In this document: positions 1 to 8,985 of the stretch, one piece after another
Layout of the letters: each line of letters starts with the position of its first letter
Numbering within the stretch: the first letter of the stretch is position 1
NCBI GenBank assembly: GCA_044226865.1
Contig: JBGAGE010000008.1
Location: forward strand, 186,001-250,000
Reading direction: 5' to 3'
Length of the DNA: 64,000 nt
Origin: TMP-86 sp044226865
GTDB taxonomy: Bacteria > Pseudomonadota > Gammaproteobacteria > Steroidobacterales > Steroidobacteraceae
The notes under the pieces: generated by a model
What the model was told of the DNA's origin: nothing
The model's database searches: none
The model's input: only the letters and a program-made list of their open reading frames with translations
Made by a program: the position numbers and the translations under genes

Positions 1-100
1 CGTAGATCACCGCTCCTCCCGCATCCAGCATGCGGTACACGCCGGGCTTGCCCGGCAGGGAGTCCACGAAAGACTTGGAGTCGAAGTCCGTGCCGCTCAT
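1..100 (-). CDS. uvrC: Excinuclease ABC subunit C, N-terminal fragment (cut by window edge)
   Basis: Only the first 33 codons are present; the gene runs off the left end. The peptide begins MSGTDFDSKSF and continues SLPGKPGVYRMLDAGGAVIY. The segment PGVYRML followed by a short loop and VIY is the start of the GIY-YIG nuclease domain of UvrC, which makes the 3' incision in nucleotide excision repair with UvrB. The ATG at 100-98 lies nine bases after the stop of the uracil-DNA glycosylase gene on the same strand, so the two repair genes probably share a transcript. The identification rests on the N-terminus alone, but that region is distinctive. Confidence 0.85.
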   Translation of the reverse strand, partial: MSGTDFDSKSFVDSLPGKPGVYRMLDAGGAVIY

Positions 101-109
101 CGCGAATCT

Positions 110-742
110 TCAGCCGGCAAGTTGGCGGGCGCGCCCCACCACGGCTTCGAACATCGCGGCAGTGAGCCGGCGGGTCTGCGTGTTGTAGCGGCTGCAATGA
201 TACGAATCGACCAGGATTCGTCCCTCCGGCAACGCATGTTCGGCGCCATGCGCAAACTTGAAGTCCGCTGCGCGCAGGCCGCAGGCCTTGAGCAAGGCGC
301 CATGGGCGATGAGTCCGAGGGCCAATACCACCCTCACGGACTCAAGGCGCGCCAACTCGGCCTTCAAATAGGCATTGCAGGTGGCAATCTCGCGGGTTTC
401 CGGCTTGTTGTCGGGCGGCAGGCATTTGACCGCATTCGTGATGCGCGCGCCGGTCAGGCGCAAGCCATCATCGGCGGCAATGGACACGGGTCCCGTGGCC
501 AGATCGAACTTGTGCAGGGTCTCGTACAAAAGAATACCGGCGTAGTCCCCGGTGAAGGGCCGGCCCGTACGGTTGGCGCCGTGCATGCCCGGTGCGAGGC
601 CGACGATGAGGAGCCCCGGCCTATCGTCCCCGAACGGTGGCACCGGGCGGCAGTAATAGCCCGGATGGCCGGCCTTCACCGTATCGAGGAATCCCGCCAG
701 GCGGGGACATAGGCGGCAATTCGGGTCGAATGCGGTGGTCAT
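110..742 (-). CDS. Family 5 uracil-DNA glycosylase (UdgB-like)
   Basis: A 210-residue protein of the uracil-DNA glycosylase superfamily, which removes uracil and other deaminated bases from DNA. Motif 1 is GLAPGMHGANRTG (residues 48-60) followed by FTGDYAG (63-69), the form typical of family 5 (UdgB), where the polar catalytic residue of families 1 and 4 is missing. Motif 2 is SYHCSRYN (180-187). Four cysteines, C9 and C12 near the N-terminus plus C107 and C122, match the iron-sulfur cluster ligands of families 4 and 5. It sits nine bases upstream of uvrC on the same strand, so base-excision and nucleotide-excision repair genes are paired. Its start lies 14 bases past a strong terminator hairpin, so its expression may depend on read-through or on a promoter I cannot place. 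Confidence 0.88.
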   Translation of the reverse strand: MTTAFDPNCRLCPRLAGFLDTVKAGHPGYYCRPVPPFGDDRPGLLIVGLAPGMHGANRTGRPFTGDYAGILLYETLHKFDLATGPVSIAADDGLRLTGARITNAVKCLPPDNKPETREIATCNAYLKAELARLESVRVVLALGLIAHGALLKACGLRAADFKFAHGAEHALPEGRILVDSYHCSRYNTQTRRLTAAMFEAVVGRARQLAG

Positions 743-756
743 GGGGCTATGGAAGC

Positions 757-793
757 AAAAAAAAACGGGCTACGCGACTGCTCGCGTAGCCCG
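757..793 (-). terminator. Strong intrinsic terminator (perfect 12-bp stem, tetraloop, U9)
   Basis: On the minus strand, CGGGCTACGCGA and its exact complement TCGCGTAGCCCG flank the loop GCAG and are followed by nine T residues. This is a textbook rho-independent terminator for leftward transcription. It lies between the DAHP synthase gene and the glycosylase gene. Confidence 0.9.
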
Positions 794-933
794 CCGTTGA
801 TCGCGCTGGACTTTGGACTAACCCGAGCGCAACCGAACCCTCGTGCGGGTATCTAAAAGAATCCAATCCGGGCCTCGCGCCAGAACAATAGAGGAAGGCC
901 AGTTGGCTTCACGCGAGGGCGGCGGGGAGGATG
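757..933 (-). ncRNA. Candidate small RNA or leader/attenuator upstream of the uracil-DNA glycosylase gene
   Basis: This stretch between the class II DAHP synthase stop and the glycosylase start contains no convincing reading frame but has the parts of an independent transcript on the minus strand. There is a promoter-like pair at 967-940, and the unit ends in a perfect 12-base-pair hairpin followed by nine U residues. Inside, CCTCGCG and CGCGAGG can pair across a 32-base loop, and a second element pairs GGATTGGA with TCCAAAGTCC around an inner CCCG/CGGG stem. The predicted transcript is about 175 nucleotides. I do not recognise it as 6S RNA, SRP RNA, tmRNA or an Rsm-type RNA. The U-tract ends 14 bases before the glycosylase ATG, so it could instead be an attenuated leader. 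Confidence 0.5.
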
Positions 934-939
934 GGGGAA

Positions 940-967
940 AGGATAGCACCTGCCCGCCCTCAGGCAA
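940..967 (-). promoter_or_regulatory. Sigma70-like promoter for the candidate small RNA
   Basis: Read on the minus strand, TTGCCT (967-962) and TATCCT (945-940) are separated by 16 bases. Transcription would begin near 933. A GC-rich inverted repeat, CCCGCCC at about 992-986 and GGGCGGG at about 959-953, surrounds the -35 box and may be the terminator of the upstream DAHP synthase gene. Confidence 0.55.
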
Positions 968-1040
968 GCAGACTTTAACTAAAGCGGGCGGGAAAATAAT
1001 CTAGAAACGATATCCGGTAATTAATATAATTACCTGATTG

Positions 1041-2414
1041 TTATCGAGTTGTTCCGGCCTGTTTTGCGCGAGCGCGGCGCGCGATCAGCATCGCCAGCTC
1101 GAGGGATTGCTCGGCATTCAGGCGCGGATCCACGGCGCTCCGGTAGGCCCGGGCGAGGTCCGCCTCCGCCAGCCCGCGCGCGCCGCCAATGCACTCGGTG
1201 ACGTCCTCCCCGGTCAATTCCACATGCACGCCGCCCAAGCGGGTGCCACATTCCTCGTGGATCCGGAACGCCTCTTCGACCTCTTTGAGAATGTTGTCGA
1301 AGCGCCGCGTCTTCACCCCACCCGAGGTGGTTTCGGTGTTGCCATGCATGGGATCGCAGACCCAGAGCACGGCGGAGCCCGTCGCCTGGACCGCGCGGAT
1401 CATGTCCGGCAGGCGCTTCTCGATTTCCCTGGCGCCGAAGCGGTGGATCAGCGTCAATCGTCCCGGTTGGTTCTGCGGATTCAAGGCCTGCACCAGTCCT
1501 TGAAGCCACTCCTCGCTCATGCCGGCGCCGACCTTCACACCGATGGGATTGGCGATGCCGCGGAAATATTCGATGTGCGCGCCGTCCAGGTTCGCGGTGC
1601 GCATGCCGATCCAGGGCATATGCGTGGACAGGTTGTACCAGGCGCGCTGCCGCTCGATGTAGCGGGTCTGCGCCTGCTCGGAGAGCAGATGCAGGCCTTC
1701 GTGGCTGGCGTAGAAATCCACGCGGTTGGCGTCGTGCACCCGCTGACCGCTCATCGACTCGAAGAAATCGAGCGATTCCGCGATGGAATCGGCGATCTTT
1801 TGATACTCGGCCTGGAGCGGGGAATGCCGCAGGAATGCCAGGTCCCAATATTCCGGGTGATGCAGGTCGGTGAACCCGCCATCGATCAAGGCACGGATGA
1901 AATTCAAGGTAAGCGCCGCGCGTTCGTAGCCACGCAGCAGGAGCTGCGGATCGGGTTCGCGTTCCTCGGCGGTGAAACCAGGACGGTTGACGTTGTCGCC
2001 GCGAAAGCTGGGCAGCGTGATGCCATCGCGTGTCTCGGTATCGGTGGAGCGCGGCTTGGCATATTGCCCCGCGAAGCGGCCGATGCGTATGACGGGGCGC
2101 CGCAATCCCTGCAGCAGAACCAGGCTCATTTGCAGGAGAACCTTGAGCTTCTTGGCGATCCGGTCCGATTCGCACTCCTCGAAGCTCTCGGCGCAGTCCC
2201 CGCCCTGCAGCAGGAAACGCTCGCCGCGCTGCGCCTGCGCCAGCTGCTTGCGCAGGGCTTCGACCTCCCAGCTCACGACCAGCGGTGGCAGGCGCGCCAG
2301 CGAAGCGACCACCCGTTCGAGCGCCGCGGTGTCGGAATACGTGGGCTGCTGGGTCGCCGGCCGGCTGCGCCAGCTGGAAGGGTGCCAGGGGGTCAATGCG
2401 GTGGAACTGGACAT
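1041..2414 (-). CDS. Class II 3-deoxy-7-phosphoheptulonate (DAHP) synthase
   Basis: A 457-residue enzyme that condenses phosphoenolpyruvate with erythrose 4-phosphate in the first step of the shikimate pathway. It belongs to the plant-like class II family: it has the early tract LQGGDCAESFEEC, the central FRGDNVNRPGF, and the late active-site segments KVGAGMSEEW and WVCDPMHGNTETT. Length is usual for the family. An unrelated class I DAHP synthase lies at 28167-29264, so the strain carries both types. The gene diverges from the lysine-catabolism pair, with 143 bases between them. The ATG was chosen because the upstream region lacks coding character. Confidence 0.93.
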   Translation of the reverse strand: MSSSTALTPWHPSSWRSRPATQQPTYSDTAALERVVASLARLPPLVVSWEVEALRKQLAQAQRGERFLLQGGDCAESFEECESDRIAKKLKVLLQMSLVLLQGLRRPVIRIGRFAGQYAKPRSTDTETRDGITLPSFRGDNVNRPGFTAEEREPDPQLLLRGYERAALTLNFIRALIDGGFTDLHHPEYWDLAFLRHSPLQAEYQKIADSIAESLDFFESMSGQRVHDANRVDFYASHEGLHLLSEQAQTRYIERQRAWYNLSTHMPWIGMRTANLDGAHIEYFRGIANPIGVKVGAGMSEEWLQGLVQALNPQNQPGRLTLIHRFGAREIEKRLPDMIRAVQATGSAVLWVCDPMHGNTETTSGGVKTRRFDNILKEVEEAFRIHEECGTRLGGVHVELTGEDVTECIGGARGLAEADLARAYRSAVDPRLNAEQSLELAMLIARRARAKQAGTTR

Positions 2415-2557
2415 AGTGCACAGATGCTACACATAGCCTTCGAACGCCGCAAAAGCACCGTGCACCAGAAAGTGGCATAAACGCCATGCGATAGGCACAA
2501 TGCCGCGCCATCAGGCCCGGGTCATCCCGCGCCGCCCATACTGTCGAGGGTTTCATC

Positions 2558-3724
2558 ATGCATCGTGTACTCGTCCTGGGAGCCGGAAAGATCGGCGCCC
2601 TGATCTCCGGTTTGTTGGCCGAATCCAAGAGCTATCGCGTCGATGTCGCCGACGTCAGCGCGCCCACGGCCGCGGCCGTGGTCAAGGCGCATGGCATACC
2701 GGGCATGCGCAGTTTCGGGGTCGACGCATCGAACGAAGCCGCCCTCAGCGAGCATCTGGCCAAGAACCCGGTGGATGCGGTGGTCTCCAGCCTCCCGTAC
2801 TACTGCAACCCGGGCGTGGCCCGTGCCGCGCGTGCGGCGGGCTGCCATTACTTCGACCTCACCGAAGACGTCGAGGTCACGCGTGAGGTGCGCAAGATCG
2901 CACAGGGCGCCAATACCGCGTTCGTGCCCCAGTGCGGACTCGCGCCGGGCTTCATCAGCATCGCCGCGAACGAGCTGATCACCCACTTCGATTCCATCCG
3001 CACCGTCAAGCTGCGCGTCGGCGCCCTGCCCCAGCATCCCAACAACGTGCTCAAGTATTCGCTCACCTGGTCCACCGAAGGGCTGATCAACGAGTACGGC
3101 AACCCCTGCCAGGCCATCGTCGATGGCCGCATCGTCGAGTCCGCTCCCCTGGAAGGCCTGGAGGAGATCGAGATCGACGGCACCCTGTACGAGGCGTTCA
3201 ACACCTCCGGCGGGCTGGGTTCGCTTGCCGAGACCTACGGGGCGAATGCGCAGATCATGAATTACAAGACCATGCGCTATCCCGGGCATTGCGAGCAGAT
3301 GCGCCTGCTCATGAATGACCTGAAGCTCAATCACGATCGCGCCACGCTCAAGCGCATTCTCGAAAATGCCGTGCCGCAGACCCTGCAGGACGTGGTGATC
3401 GTGTATGCGGCCGTCACCGGCACGCAGGACGGCGAGCTGCGCGAGGAAAACTACGTCAACAAGGTCTACCCGCAGGTCATCGCCGGCAGGCTGTGGTCCG
3501 CCATCCAGGTGACCACCGCCGCGGGCATCACCTCGGTCATCGACCTCGTGCTGGCGAAGCCAGCGCAATACCCTGGCTTCGTGCCGCAGGAGAAGTTCCG
3601 CCTGCCCGAGATCCTCGCCAACCGCTTCGGCCGCCTGTATTCGGGCGGCGCGGGCAAGGAAATCTCCGGCCAGGTGGTGGTGGAAGGCCGCGGCGGCTCG
3701 CAGCGCACGCGCGCGAGGGCGTGA
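2558..3724 (+). CDS. Saccharopine dehydrogenase family protein
   Basis: A 388-residue NAD(P)-dependent oxidoreductase. The N-terminus MHRVLVLGAGKIG (glycine motif at residues 8-13) is a Rossmann fold, followed by the tract VVSSLPYYCNPGVARAA and CGLAPGF near residues 125-135, typical of saccharopine dehydrogenase (LYS9-type) proteins. These enzymes cleave saccharopine to glutamate and 2-aminoadipate 6-semialdehyde. The ATG is preceded by GAGGG. The stop is two bases before the ATG of an ALDH7-type dehydrogenase that would oxidise the semialdehyde, so a lysine degradation role is well supported by context. The lysine-ketoglutarate reductase that would form saccharopine is not in this window, and other substrates remain possible. 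Confidence 0.85.
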   Translation: MHRVLVLGAGKIGALISGLLAESKSYRVDVADVSAPTAAAVVKAHGIPGMRSFGVDASNEAALSEHLAKNPVDAVVSSLPYYCNPGVARAARAAGCHYFDLTEDVEVTREVRKIAQGANTAFVPQCGLAPGFISIAANELITHFDSIRTVKLRVGALPQHPNNVLKYSLTWSTEGLINEYGNPCQAIVDGRIVESAPLEGLEEIEIDGTLYEAFNTSGGLGSLAETYGANAQIMNYKTMRYPGHCEQMRLLMNDLKLNHDRATLKRILENAVPQTLQDVVIVYAAVTGTQDGELREENYVNKVYPQVIAGRLWSAIQVTTAAGITSVIDLVLAKPAQYPGFVPQEKFRLPEILANRFGRLYSGGAGKEISGQVVVEGRGGSQRTRARA

Positions 3725-3726
3725 TC

Positions 3727-5244
3727 ATGAAGGACATCTTCCAGGCTCTGGAACTCAAGGCGATCAATGCCGGCAGCTGCTCGGGTGATGGCTGGCTGGA
3801 CTCGGGCGGCGCCCTGTTCGACTCGGTCAATCCGACGACCGGCGCGGTGCTGGCACAGGTGCGCTCGGCAACGGCGGCGGATTACGACAAGGTCATGGCC
3901 AGCGCCGTTGCCGCCGCCGCCAAGTGGCGCGACGTGCCGGCGCCGAAGCGTGGCGAGGCCGTGCGCCTGATCGGCGAGGAACTGCGCAAGTACAAGCAGC
4001 AGCTCGGCAGCCTCGTGTCGCTCGAGAACGGCAAGATCAAGGCCGAGGGCGAGGGCGAAGTTCAGGAGATGATCGACATTGCCGACTTTGCGGTCGGCCA
4101 GTCGCGCATGTTGTACGGCTTGACCATGCAATCCGAGCGTCCCGCACATCGCATGTACGAGCACTGGCATCCCCTGGGCATCGTAGGCGTGATCTCCGCG
4201 TTCAATTTTCCCGTGGCCGTGTGGTCCTGGAACGCGTTCCTTGCCGCCATCTGCGGCAATGTCACGGTGTGGAAGCCCTCCCCCAAGACCTCGCTGTGCT
4301 CGATCGCGGTGCAAACCATCTGCAATCGCGTGATGCAGCGCGAAGGCCTGCCGGCGATCTTCCAGATGTTCATCGATTCAGGCACCGAGCTCGCGACGCG
4401 CTTCGTGGAGGATCCGCGGGTGGCGCTGGTGTCGTTCACCGGCTCCACGCAGGTTGGACGCCAGGTGGGCGTGCGAGTGGCGCAACGCATGGGCAAGGTG
4501 CTGCTGGAGCTCGGCGGCAACAATGCGCTGATCGTGGACGAGACGGCCAACTTGAAGCTTGCGGTGCCGGCCATCGTCTTCGGCGCCGTCGGCACCGCCG
4601 GGCAGCGCTGCACCACGACGCGGCGCGTCCTGGCGCACCGCTCGCTGGTCGGCGAACTGGAGAAGAAGCTGGTGGCTGCGTACGGCCAGGTTCGCATCGG
4701 CGATCCGCTGGATGCCGGCACCTTGATGGGTCCGCTGATCGATACCGGCGCGGTCAAGCGCTATCTCGACACCATCGAGACCGCCAAGGCACAGGGCGGT
4801 GTGCTGTTGTGCGGCGGGCGCAAGCTCGATCGCCCGGGCAATTTCGTGGAGCCGGCGATCGTGCGCGCGCACGCCGACATGGCCATCGTGCGCCACGAGA
4901 CCTTCGCGCCCATCCTGTACGTGATCCCATACGACAGCGTGGATGAGGCCATCGAGATCCAGAACTCGGTGCCGCAGGGCCTTTCTTCCGCCATCTTCAC
5001 CGACCGGTTGCAGACCGCCGAGAAGTTCCTGAGCGATGCCGGCAGCGATTGCGGCATTGCCAACGTGAATCTCGGCACTTCCGGCGCCGAGATCGGCGGC
5101 GCGTTTGGCGGTGAGAAGGAAACGGGCGGCGGCCGCGAGGCGGGCTCGGATTCCTGGCGCGCCTACATGCGGCGCCAGACCACCACCATCAACTGGGGCT
5201 CGGTGCTGCCGCTGGCACAGGGCATCCGCTTCGACGTGGGCTGA
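3727..5244 (+). CDS. amaB: ALDH7-type aldehyde dehydrogenase, probable L-aminoadipate-semialdehyde dehydrogenase
   Basis: A 505-residue NAD-dependent aldehyde dehydrogenase. The subfamily signs are YEHWHPLGIVGVISAFNFP, ELGGNNALIV with the general base E261, and GTAGQRCTTTRR with the catalytic C295. This pattern is that of ALDH7 (antiquitin), which oxidises 2-aminoadipate 6-semialdehyde to 2-aminoadipate in lysine breakdown. It follows the saccharopine dehydrogenase-like gene by two bases, so the two are surely co-transcribed. Start is the ATG at 3727, immediately after the preceding stop. The gene converges on hrpA with only six bases between stops and no obvious terminator. The gene symbol is by analogy with Pseudomonas. 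Confidence 0.88.
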   Translation: MKDIFQALELKAINAGSCSGDGWLDSGGALFDSVNPTTGAVLAQVRSATAADYDKVMASAVAAAAKWRDVPAPKRGEAVRLIGEELRKYKQQLGSLVSLENGKIKAEGEGEVQEMIDIADFAVGQSRMLYGLTMQSERPAHRMYEHWHPLGIVGVISAFNFPVAVWSWNAFLAAICGNVTVWKPSPKTSLCSIAVQTICNRVMQREGLPAIFQMFIDSGTELATRFVEDPRVALVSFTGSTQVGRQVGVRVAQRMGKVLLELGGNNALIVDETANLKLAVPAIVFGAVGTAGQRCTTTRRVLAHRSLVGELEKKLVAAYGQVRIGDPLDAGTLMGPLIDTGAVKRYLDTIETAKAQGGVLLCGGRKLDRPGNFVEPAIVRAHADMAIVRHETFAPILYVIPYDSVDEAIEIQNSVPQGLSSAIFTDRLQTAEKFLSDAGSDCGIANVNLGTSGAEIGGAFGGEKETGGGREAGSDSWRAYMRRQTTTINWGSVLPLAQGIRFDVG

Positions 5245-5250
5245 GCGCCT

Positions 5251-8200
5251 TCAGCGATCCAGCCACGCCTGCGCCGCGGCCAGACGCGCGCGCAGGCGTG
5301 GCTCGGAAACCGGCTCCGCGGTTTTCAGTTCCTGTGCGCTGAGCGAGGCGCGGTATTCCTCCACCATCGAGCCGAAGTGTTGCAACGGCTCGCTCCAGCG
5401 ATGCTGTTGCAGGTACGCGGCCTCCAGGCGCCTGGCCTCCGCTCGCCAGCGCTGCAACTCCAGCAGCACGCCCGGCGCTTCCACGGCGCGGGTGTTCAGG
5501 CGCCGCCAACGCACTTGCGCCGCCTTGAGAAAGCGCGGCCACTGCTGCCACCGGGCGGCATCCACCGCCTGCCAGCGGGAAGGCTGCAGCAACTCCTGCA
5601 GATGTGAGTTCGCTTCCAGCTTCAACTCCTCGGCGACCGGCGCCTGTGCCACGAGCATGCGCACCTCCGCCGCCGACTTGAACAGCTGGCGTGTGAATTC
5701 GACCAGCCGGTCGAATGTGGGGTAGAGATTCTCGCGGCCGGCGAGCAGCGCCGCTTCGAATCCGGCGCGGTCCCGCAACGCGCCCGCTGCACCACCCAAC
5801 GCCTGCGCGAACACCTGTTGAAGGAGCGCGTCGGAGAATTCCCCGGCGCGGGCATGCGCGCTCACCGACAGCAGGAGCATCGTGTCCGTCGATAGGCGCC
5901 GGGCGAGGTCCTTCGACTGCGCTGCCAGCACGTGCCGTGCGAGCGCGGCGATGCCCTCGGCATGGGCGTGCGCGGCCTCCTCCGCGCTCAAATAGAGCCG
6001 CACCATGAGCGATTCGTCGGTCCGGGTCAGGGCCGGGTACAGGGTCAATGCGCCGCTGGATATCGCGATCGAGAGACTGTCGGGGAGCGCCGGTTGCTCG
6101 AATCGCCGCCACGGCGCCGGAAACATGACGCTTGCAATTTCCTGGAGGGCGATATGCGCCCGCGGCATGGCGTTGCACCTCAAGGCCGTCCAATCCCGGC
6201 CGCCGGCCATGCGGCGCTCCGCGTCCTCGATGACGATCAGGGGCGTGAGGTACGCGGGCAAGGAACGGCGGGCCACCGCAATGTCCTGCACGTCCACGCC
6301 GCGCCCCTGCTGCAGCCAATCCGCGAGGTCCAGTGTCGCATCGCCGGCGCGCGCATCGAAAAAGGCGTGTACCGACTCGGGGATGGGAATCAGGGAGCGG
6401 CGCGCATGTTTGGGCAACGCACGCATCCAACTCTCGGTACGCAGCCGCTCGAATCCGGGCACGGCGTGATCCAGGCTGGCGCGCGACAATGCGGGCGCCA
6501 GCAGCAATGGCACGTGGATCGTCGCGCCATCGTCGTCACGATCGGGATCGAAGCGATAGCTGATGTGGAGCTCATGACCGTGCAGGCGGATGTGCTCCGG
6601 GAATTGCGCCAGCGCGTCTGGATCCGGCAACCGCAGGAACAGCATCTCAGGCGCAAGCGTCAGCGCATCGATTTCCGCCGGCGAGAGCCTGCGCGTCCAC
6701 GCTTCCAACGCGTCGGCACTGGACACCTGCCGCGGCAACACCCGCTCGTAATGCTCCGCCAGGGACTCGGAGGACGCCAGGAGCCCCCTCACCCGCAGCC
6801 GATCCTCCACGCGCCTGGCCTCGTCCAATTGTGCATCATTGCGCGCCAGCCAATCCGGACGGCGTCGCATGCGGCGGAAGACGATGGCCTCGCGCGCGAA
6901 TATCCGGCGCGATTCCTCCGGCGAGACCGGGCCGAAGTTGACCTGCCTGCCGCTGGCCAACGTCAACCCCAGGAGCGTGACACGTTCGCGCGCCACCACC
7001 TGCTCGCGCGCTTCGCTCCAATCCGCGTCGAAGTACTCGCGCTTGATCAAATGCCGGGCCGCGGGCTCTATCCAGGAAGGCTCGATCTGCGCAACCGTGC
7101 GCGCGAACACGCGCGTCGTCTCGACGATGTTCGCGGCGAGGAGCCAGCGCGGTTGACGCCGCTTCAATGGCGAACCTGGAAAGATGGAGAACTTCAGTCC
7201 ACGCACACCCAGGTACGTGCCCCGGCCTTCGTGCACGCCCACTTGCGAGGTGAACCCCGCCAGCAGTGAGCGATGCACCGCCGTATAGCTCGCGACGCCG
7301 TTGGTTTCGTGGATGCCGATCTCGCGTGCGCGATCCACGAGCTGATGGTAGACGTCTTCCCACTCGGACAGGCGCAGCAGCGACAGGCGGCGCTCCTTGC
7401 ACCATTGCCGCAGCTCGCGGCGCGAGCGCTTGCGGGCGCCGCGATAGGCGCGCCACAGCCGCACCATCGAGGAGAATTCCGAACGCTGGTCATCCATTCC
7501 CGGGGACTCGGTGGGTGTGGGAGCAGCCGCGCCCTCCGCGGCCTGATTGGCGCCGACGGGCACGCGGATCACCGGGTCCGGCACGCTCAAGCCCGAGGCG
7601 ATGGCGAGCAATTCGGACACCGCGCGGAAGCGCTTGCTCTCCAGCACGGCGCGCCCGAGTCGGGGATCGAGCGGCAACCGCGCGATGGCACGGCCGCGTG
7701 CTGTGATGCGTCGTTCCTCATCCAGCGCGCCGAGCTCCATGAGCGTCCGGTAGCCATCGTTCAGCGCCCGCCGGTCGGGTGGATCGAGGAAGGGGAATTC
7801 CTCGGCATTACCCAGGTCATCCGCCGCCAGGCGCAGCAGCAAGGCAGACAGGTTGGTGCGCAGCACCTCGGGTTCCGCGAACGCGGGCCGGGATTCAAAA
7901 TCCTCCAGCGAGTACAGGCGGACGCAGACGCCGGGACCGACGCGGCCGCAACGTCCCTTGCGCTGCTCGGCGCTGGCCCGCGGGACGGGCTCGATGGGCA
8001 GCCGCTGCATGCGGCTGGACGGGCTGTAGCGGCTGACGCGTGCGAGTCCGGAATCGATGACGAAGCGCACGCGCGGCACGGTGATCGAGGTCTCCGCGAC
8101 ATTGGTGCACAGGATCACCCGCCGCCGCGTGCCGGCATCGAAGATGCGCCGTTGTTGTTCCCAGGCCAGCCGCGAATACAAGGGAAGCACTTCGGTGTCG

Positions 8201-8985
8201 GGCGGAATTTCCTTGGCGAGCACCTCACCCACGTCGCGAATCTCGCGTTCGCCCGGGAGAAACACCAGCACATCGCCATGGCCACCTTCACCAGGATCCT
8301 CCAGGATCTCGCGGTACGCCGCGGCGATATTGGAGGGAAGGTCGGTCTCCTCCTCGTCGGCATCGAGCGGGGGGCGGTAGCGCACCTCCACCGCATGCAT
8401 GCGACCGCCCACTTCGAGCACCGGTGCGCCGCCGAAGAATTCGGCCACGCGCGCCACATCGAGCGTGGCGGAGGCGATGATGAGGCGGAACTCCGGCCGC
8501 ACGGCCAGCACGCGCTTGGCGACGCCCAGCAGCAGGTCGATGTTCAGCGAGCGTTCGTGGGCCTCGTCGATGATCAAGGTATCGTAGCGGCGAAGCTCGG
8601 GATCGCGCGCCACCTCGGCGAGCAACAGGCCGTCGGTCATCAGGATCAGGCGCGATTGCTCCGACACCTCGTCGGCAAATCGCACGCGGAAGCCCACCGT
8701 CGCGCCCACCGCCTCGCCCCGCTCCGCGGCGATGCGCGCGGCCAGCGCGCGCGCCGCCAAGCGCCGCGGCTGTGTGTGCGCGATGCGGCCCAGTTGCCCC
8801 CGGCCGGACTCGAGGCAATAGCGCGGCAATTGAGTGCTCTTGCCCGATCCGGTTTCGCCCGCGAGCACCAGCACCGGATGCTCCGCGATCAGGCGGACGA
8901 TGCGTTCGCGATGCTCGCTGATGGGCAACGCAGCGATGGCCGCTGCGTCGGGAGCGGCGCCGGGGACCTGAGGGGGCTGGTTCAC
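5251..8985 (-). CDS. hrpA: ATP-dependent RNA helicase HrpA
   Basis: A DEAH-box helicase of about 1244 residues. The Walker A motif GETGSGKST lies at residues 43-51, followed by IIDEAHERSLN near 136, SATLD, and the DEAH family motif QRKGRCGRVGPG. Past the helicase core come the HA2 and OB regions and a long C-terminal extension (DUF3418 type) that distinguishes HrpA from HrpB. In Escherichia coli HrpA rescues stalled ribosomes. I chose the GTG at 8985 because it overlaps the stop of the upstream kinase gene as GTGA; an in-frame TTG at 9042 lies inside the kinase gene and lacks a ribosome-binding site. The gene is the last of a PepSY-regulator-kinase-helicase run on this strand. Confidence 0.93.
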   Translation of the reverse strand: MNQPPQVPGAAPDAAAIAALPISEHRERIVRLIAEHPVLVLAGETGSGKSTQLPRYCLESGRGQLGRIAHTQPRRLAARALAARIAAERGEAVGATVGFRVRFADEVSEQSRLILMTDGLLLAEVARDPELRRYDTLIIDEAHERSLNIDLLLGVAKRVLAVRPEFRLIIASATLDVARVAEFFGGAPVLEVGGRMHAVEVRYRPPLDADEEETDLPSNIAAAYREILEDPGEGGHGDVLVFLPGEREIRDVGEVLAKEIPPDTEVLPLYSRLAWEQQRRIFDAGTRRRVILCTNVAETSITVPRVRFVIDSGLARVSRYSPSSRMQRLPIEPVPRASAEQRKGRCGRVGPGVCVRLYSLEDFESRPAFAEPEVLRTNLSALLLRLAADDLGNAEEFPFLDPPDRRALNDGYRTLMELGALDEERRITARGRAIARLPLDPRLGRAVLESKRFRAVSELLAIASGLSVPDPVIRVPVGANQAAEGAAAPTPTESPGMDDQRSEFSSMVRLWRAYRGARKRSRRELRQWCKERRLSLLRLSEWEDVYHQLVDRAREIGIHETNGVASYTAVHRSLLAGFTSQVGVHEGRGTYLGVRGLKFSIFPGSPLKRRQPRWLLAANIVETTRVFARTVAQIEPSWIEPAARHLIKREYFDADWSEAREQVVARERVTLLGLTLASGRQVNFGPVSPEESRRIFAREAIVFRRMRRRPDWLARNDAQLDEARRVEDRLRVRGLLASSESLAEHYERVLPRQVSSADALEAWTRRLSPAEIDALTLAPEMLFLRLPDPDALAQFPEHIRLHGHELHISYRFDPDRDDDGATIHVPLLLAPALSRASLDHAVPGFERLRTESWMRALPKHARRSLIPIPESVHAFFDARAGDATLDLADWLQQGRGVDVQDIAVARRSLPAYLTPLIVIEDAERRMAGGRDWTALRCNAMPRAHIALQEIASVMFPAPWRRFEQPALPDSLSIAISSGALTLYPALTRTDESLMVRLYLSAEEAAHAHAEGIAALARHVLAAQSKDLARRLSTDTMLLLSVSAHARAGEFSDALLQQVFAQALGGAAGALRDRAGFEAALLAGRENLYPTFDRLVEFTRQLFKSAAEVRMLVAQAPVAEELKLEANSHLQELLQPSRWQAVDAARWQQWPRFLKAAQVRWRRLNTRAVEAPGVLLELQRWRAEARRLEAAYLQQHRWSEPLQHFGSMVEEYRASLSAQELKTAEPVSEPRLRARLAAAQAWLDR

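Noticed and set aside
757..933. Candidate RNA considered as 6S, SRP RNA or an Rsm-type regulator
   Set aside because: It lacks the long closing stem of 6S, the conserved SRP apical loop and repeated GGA loops of Rsm RNAs.
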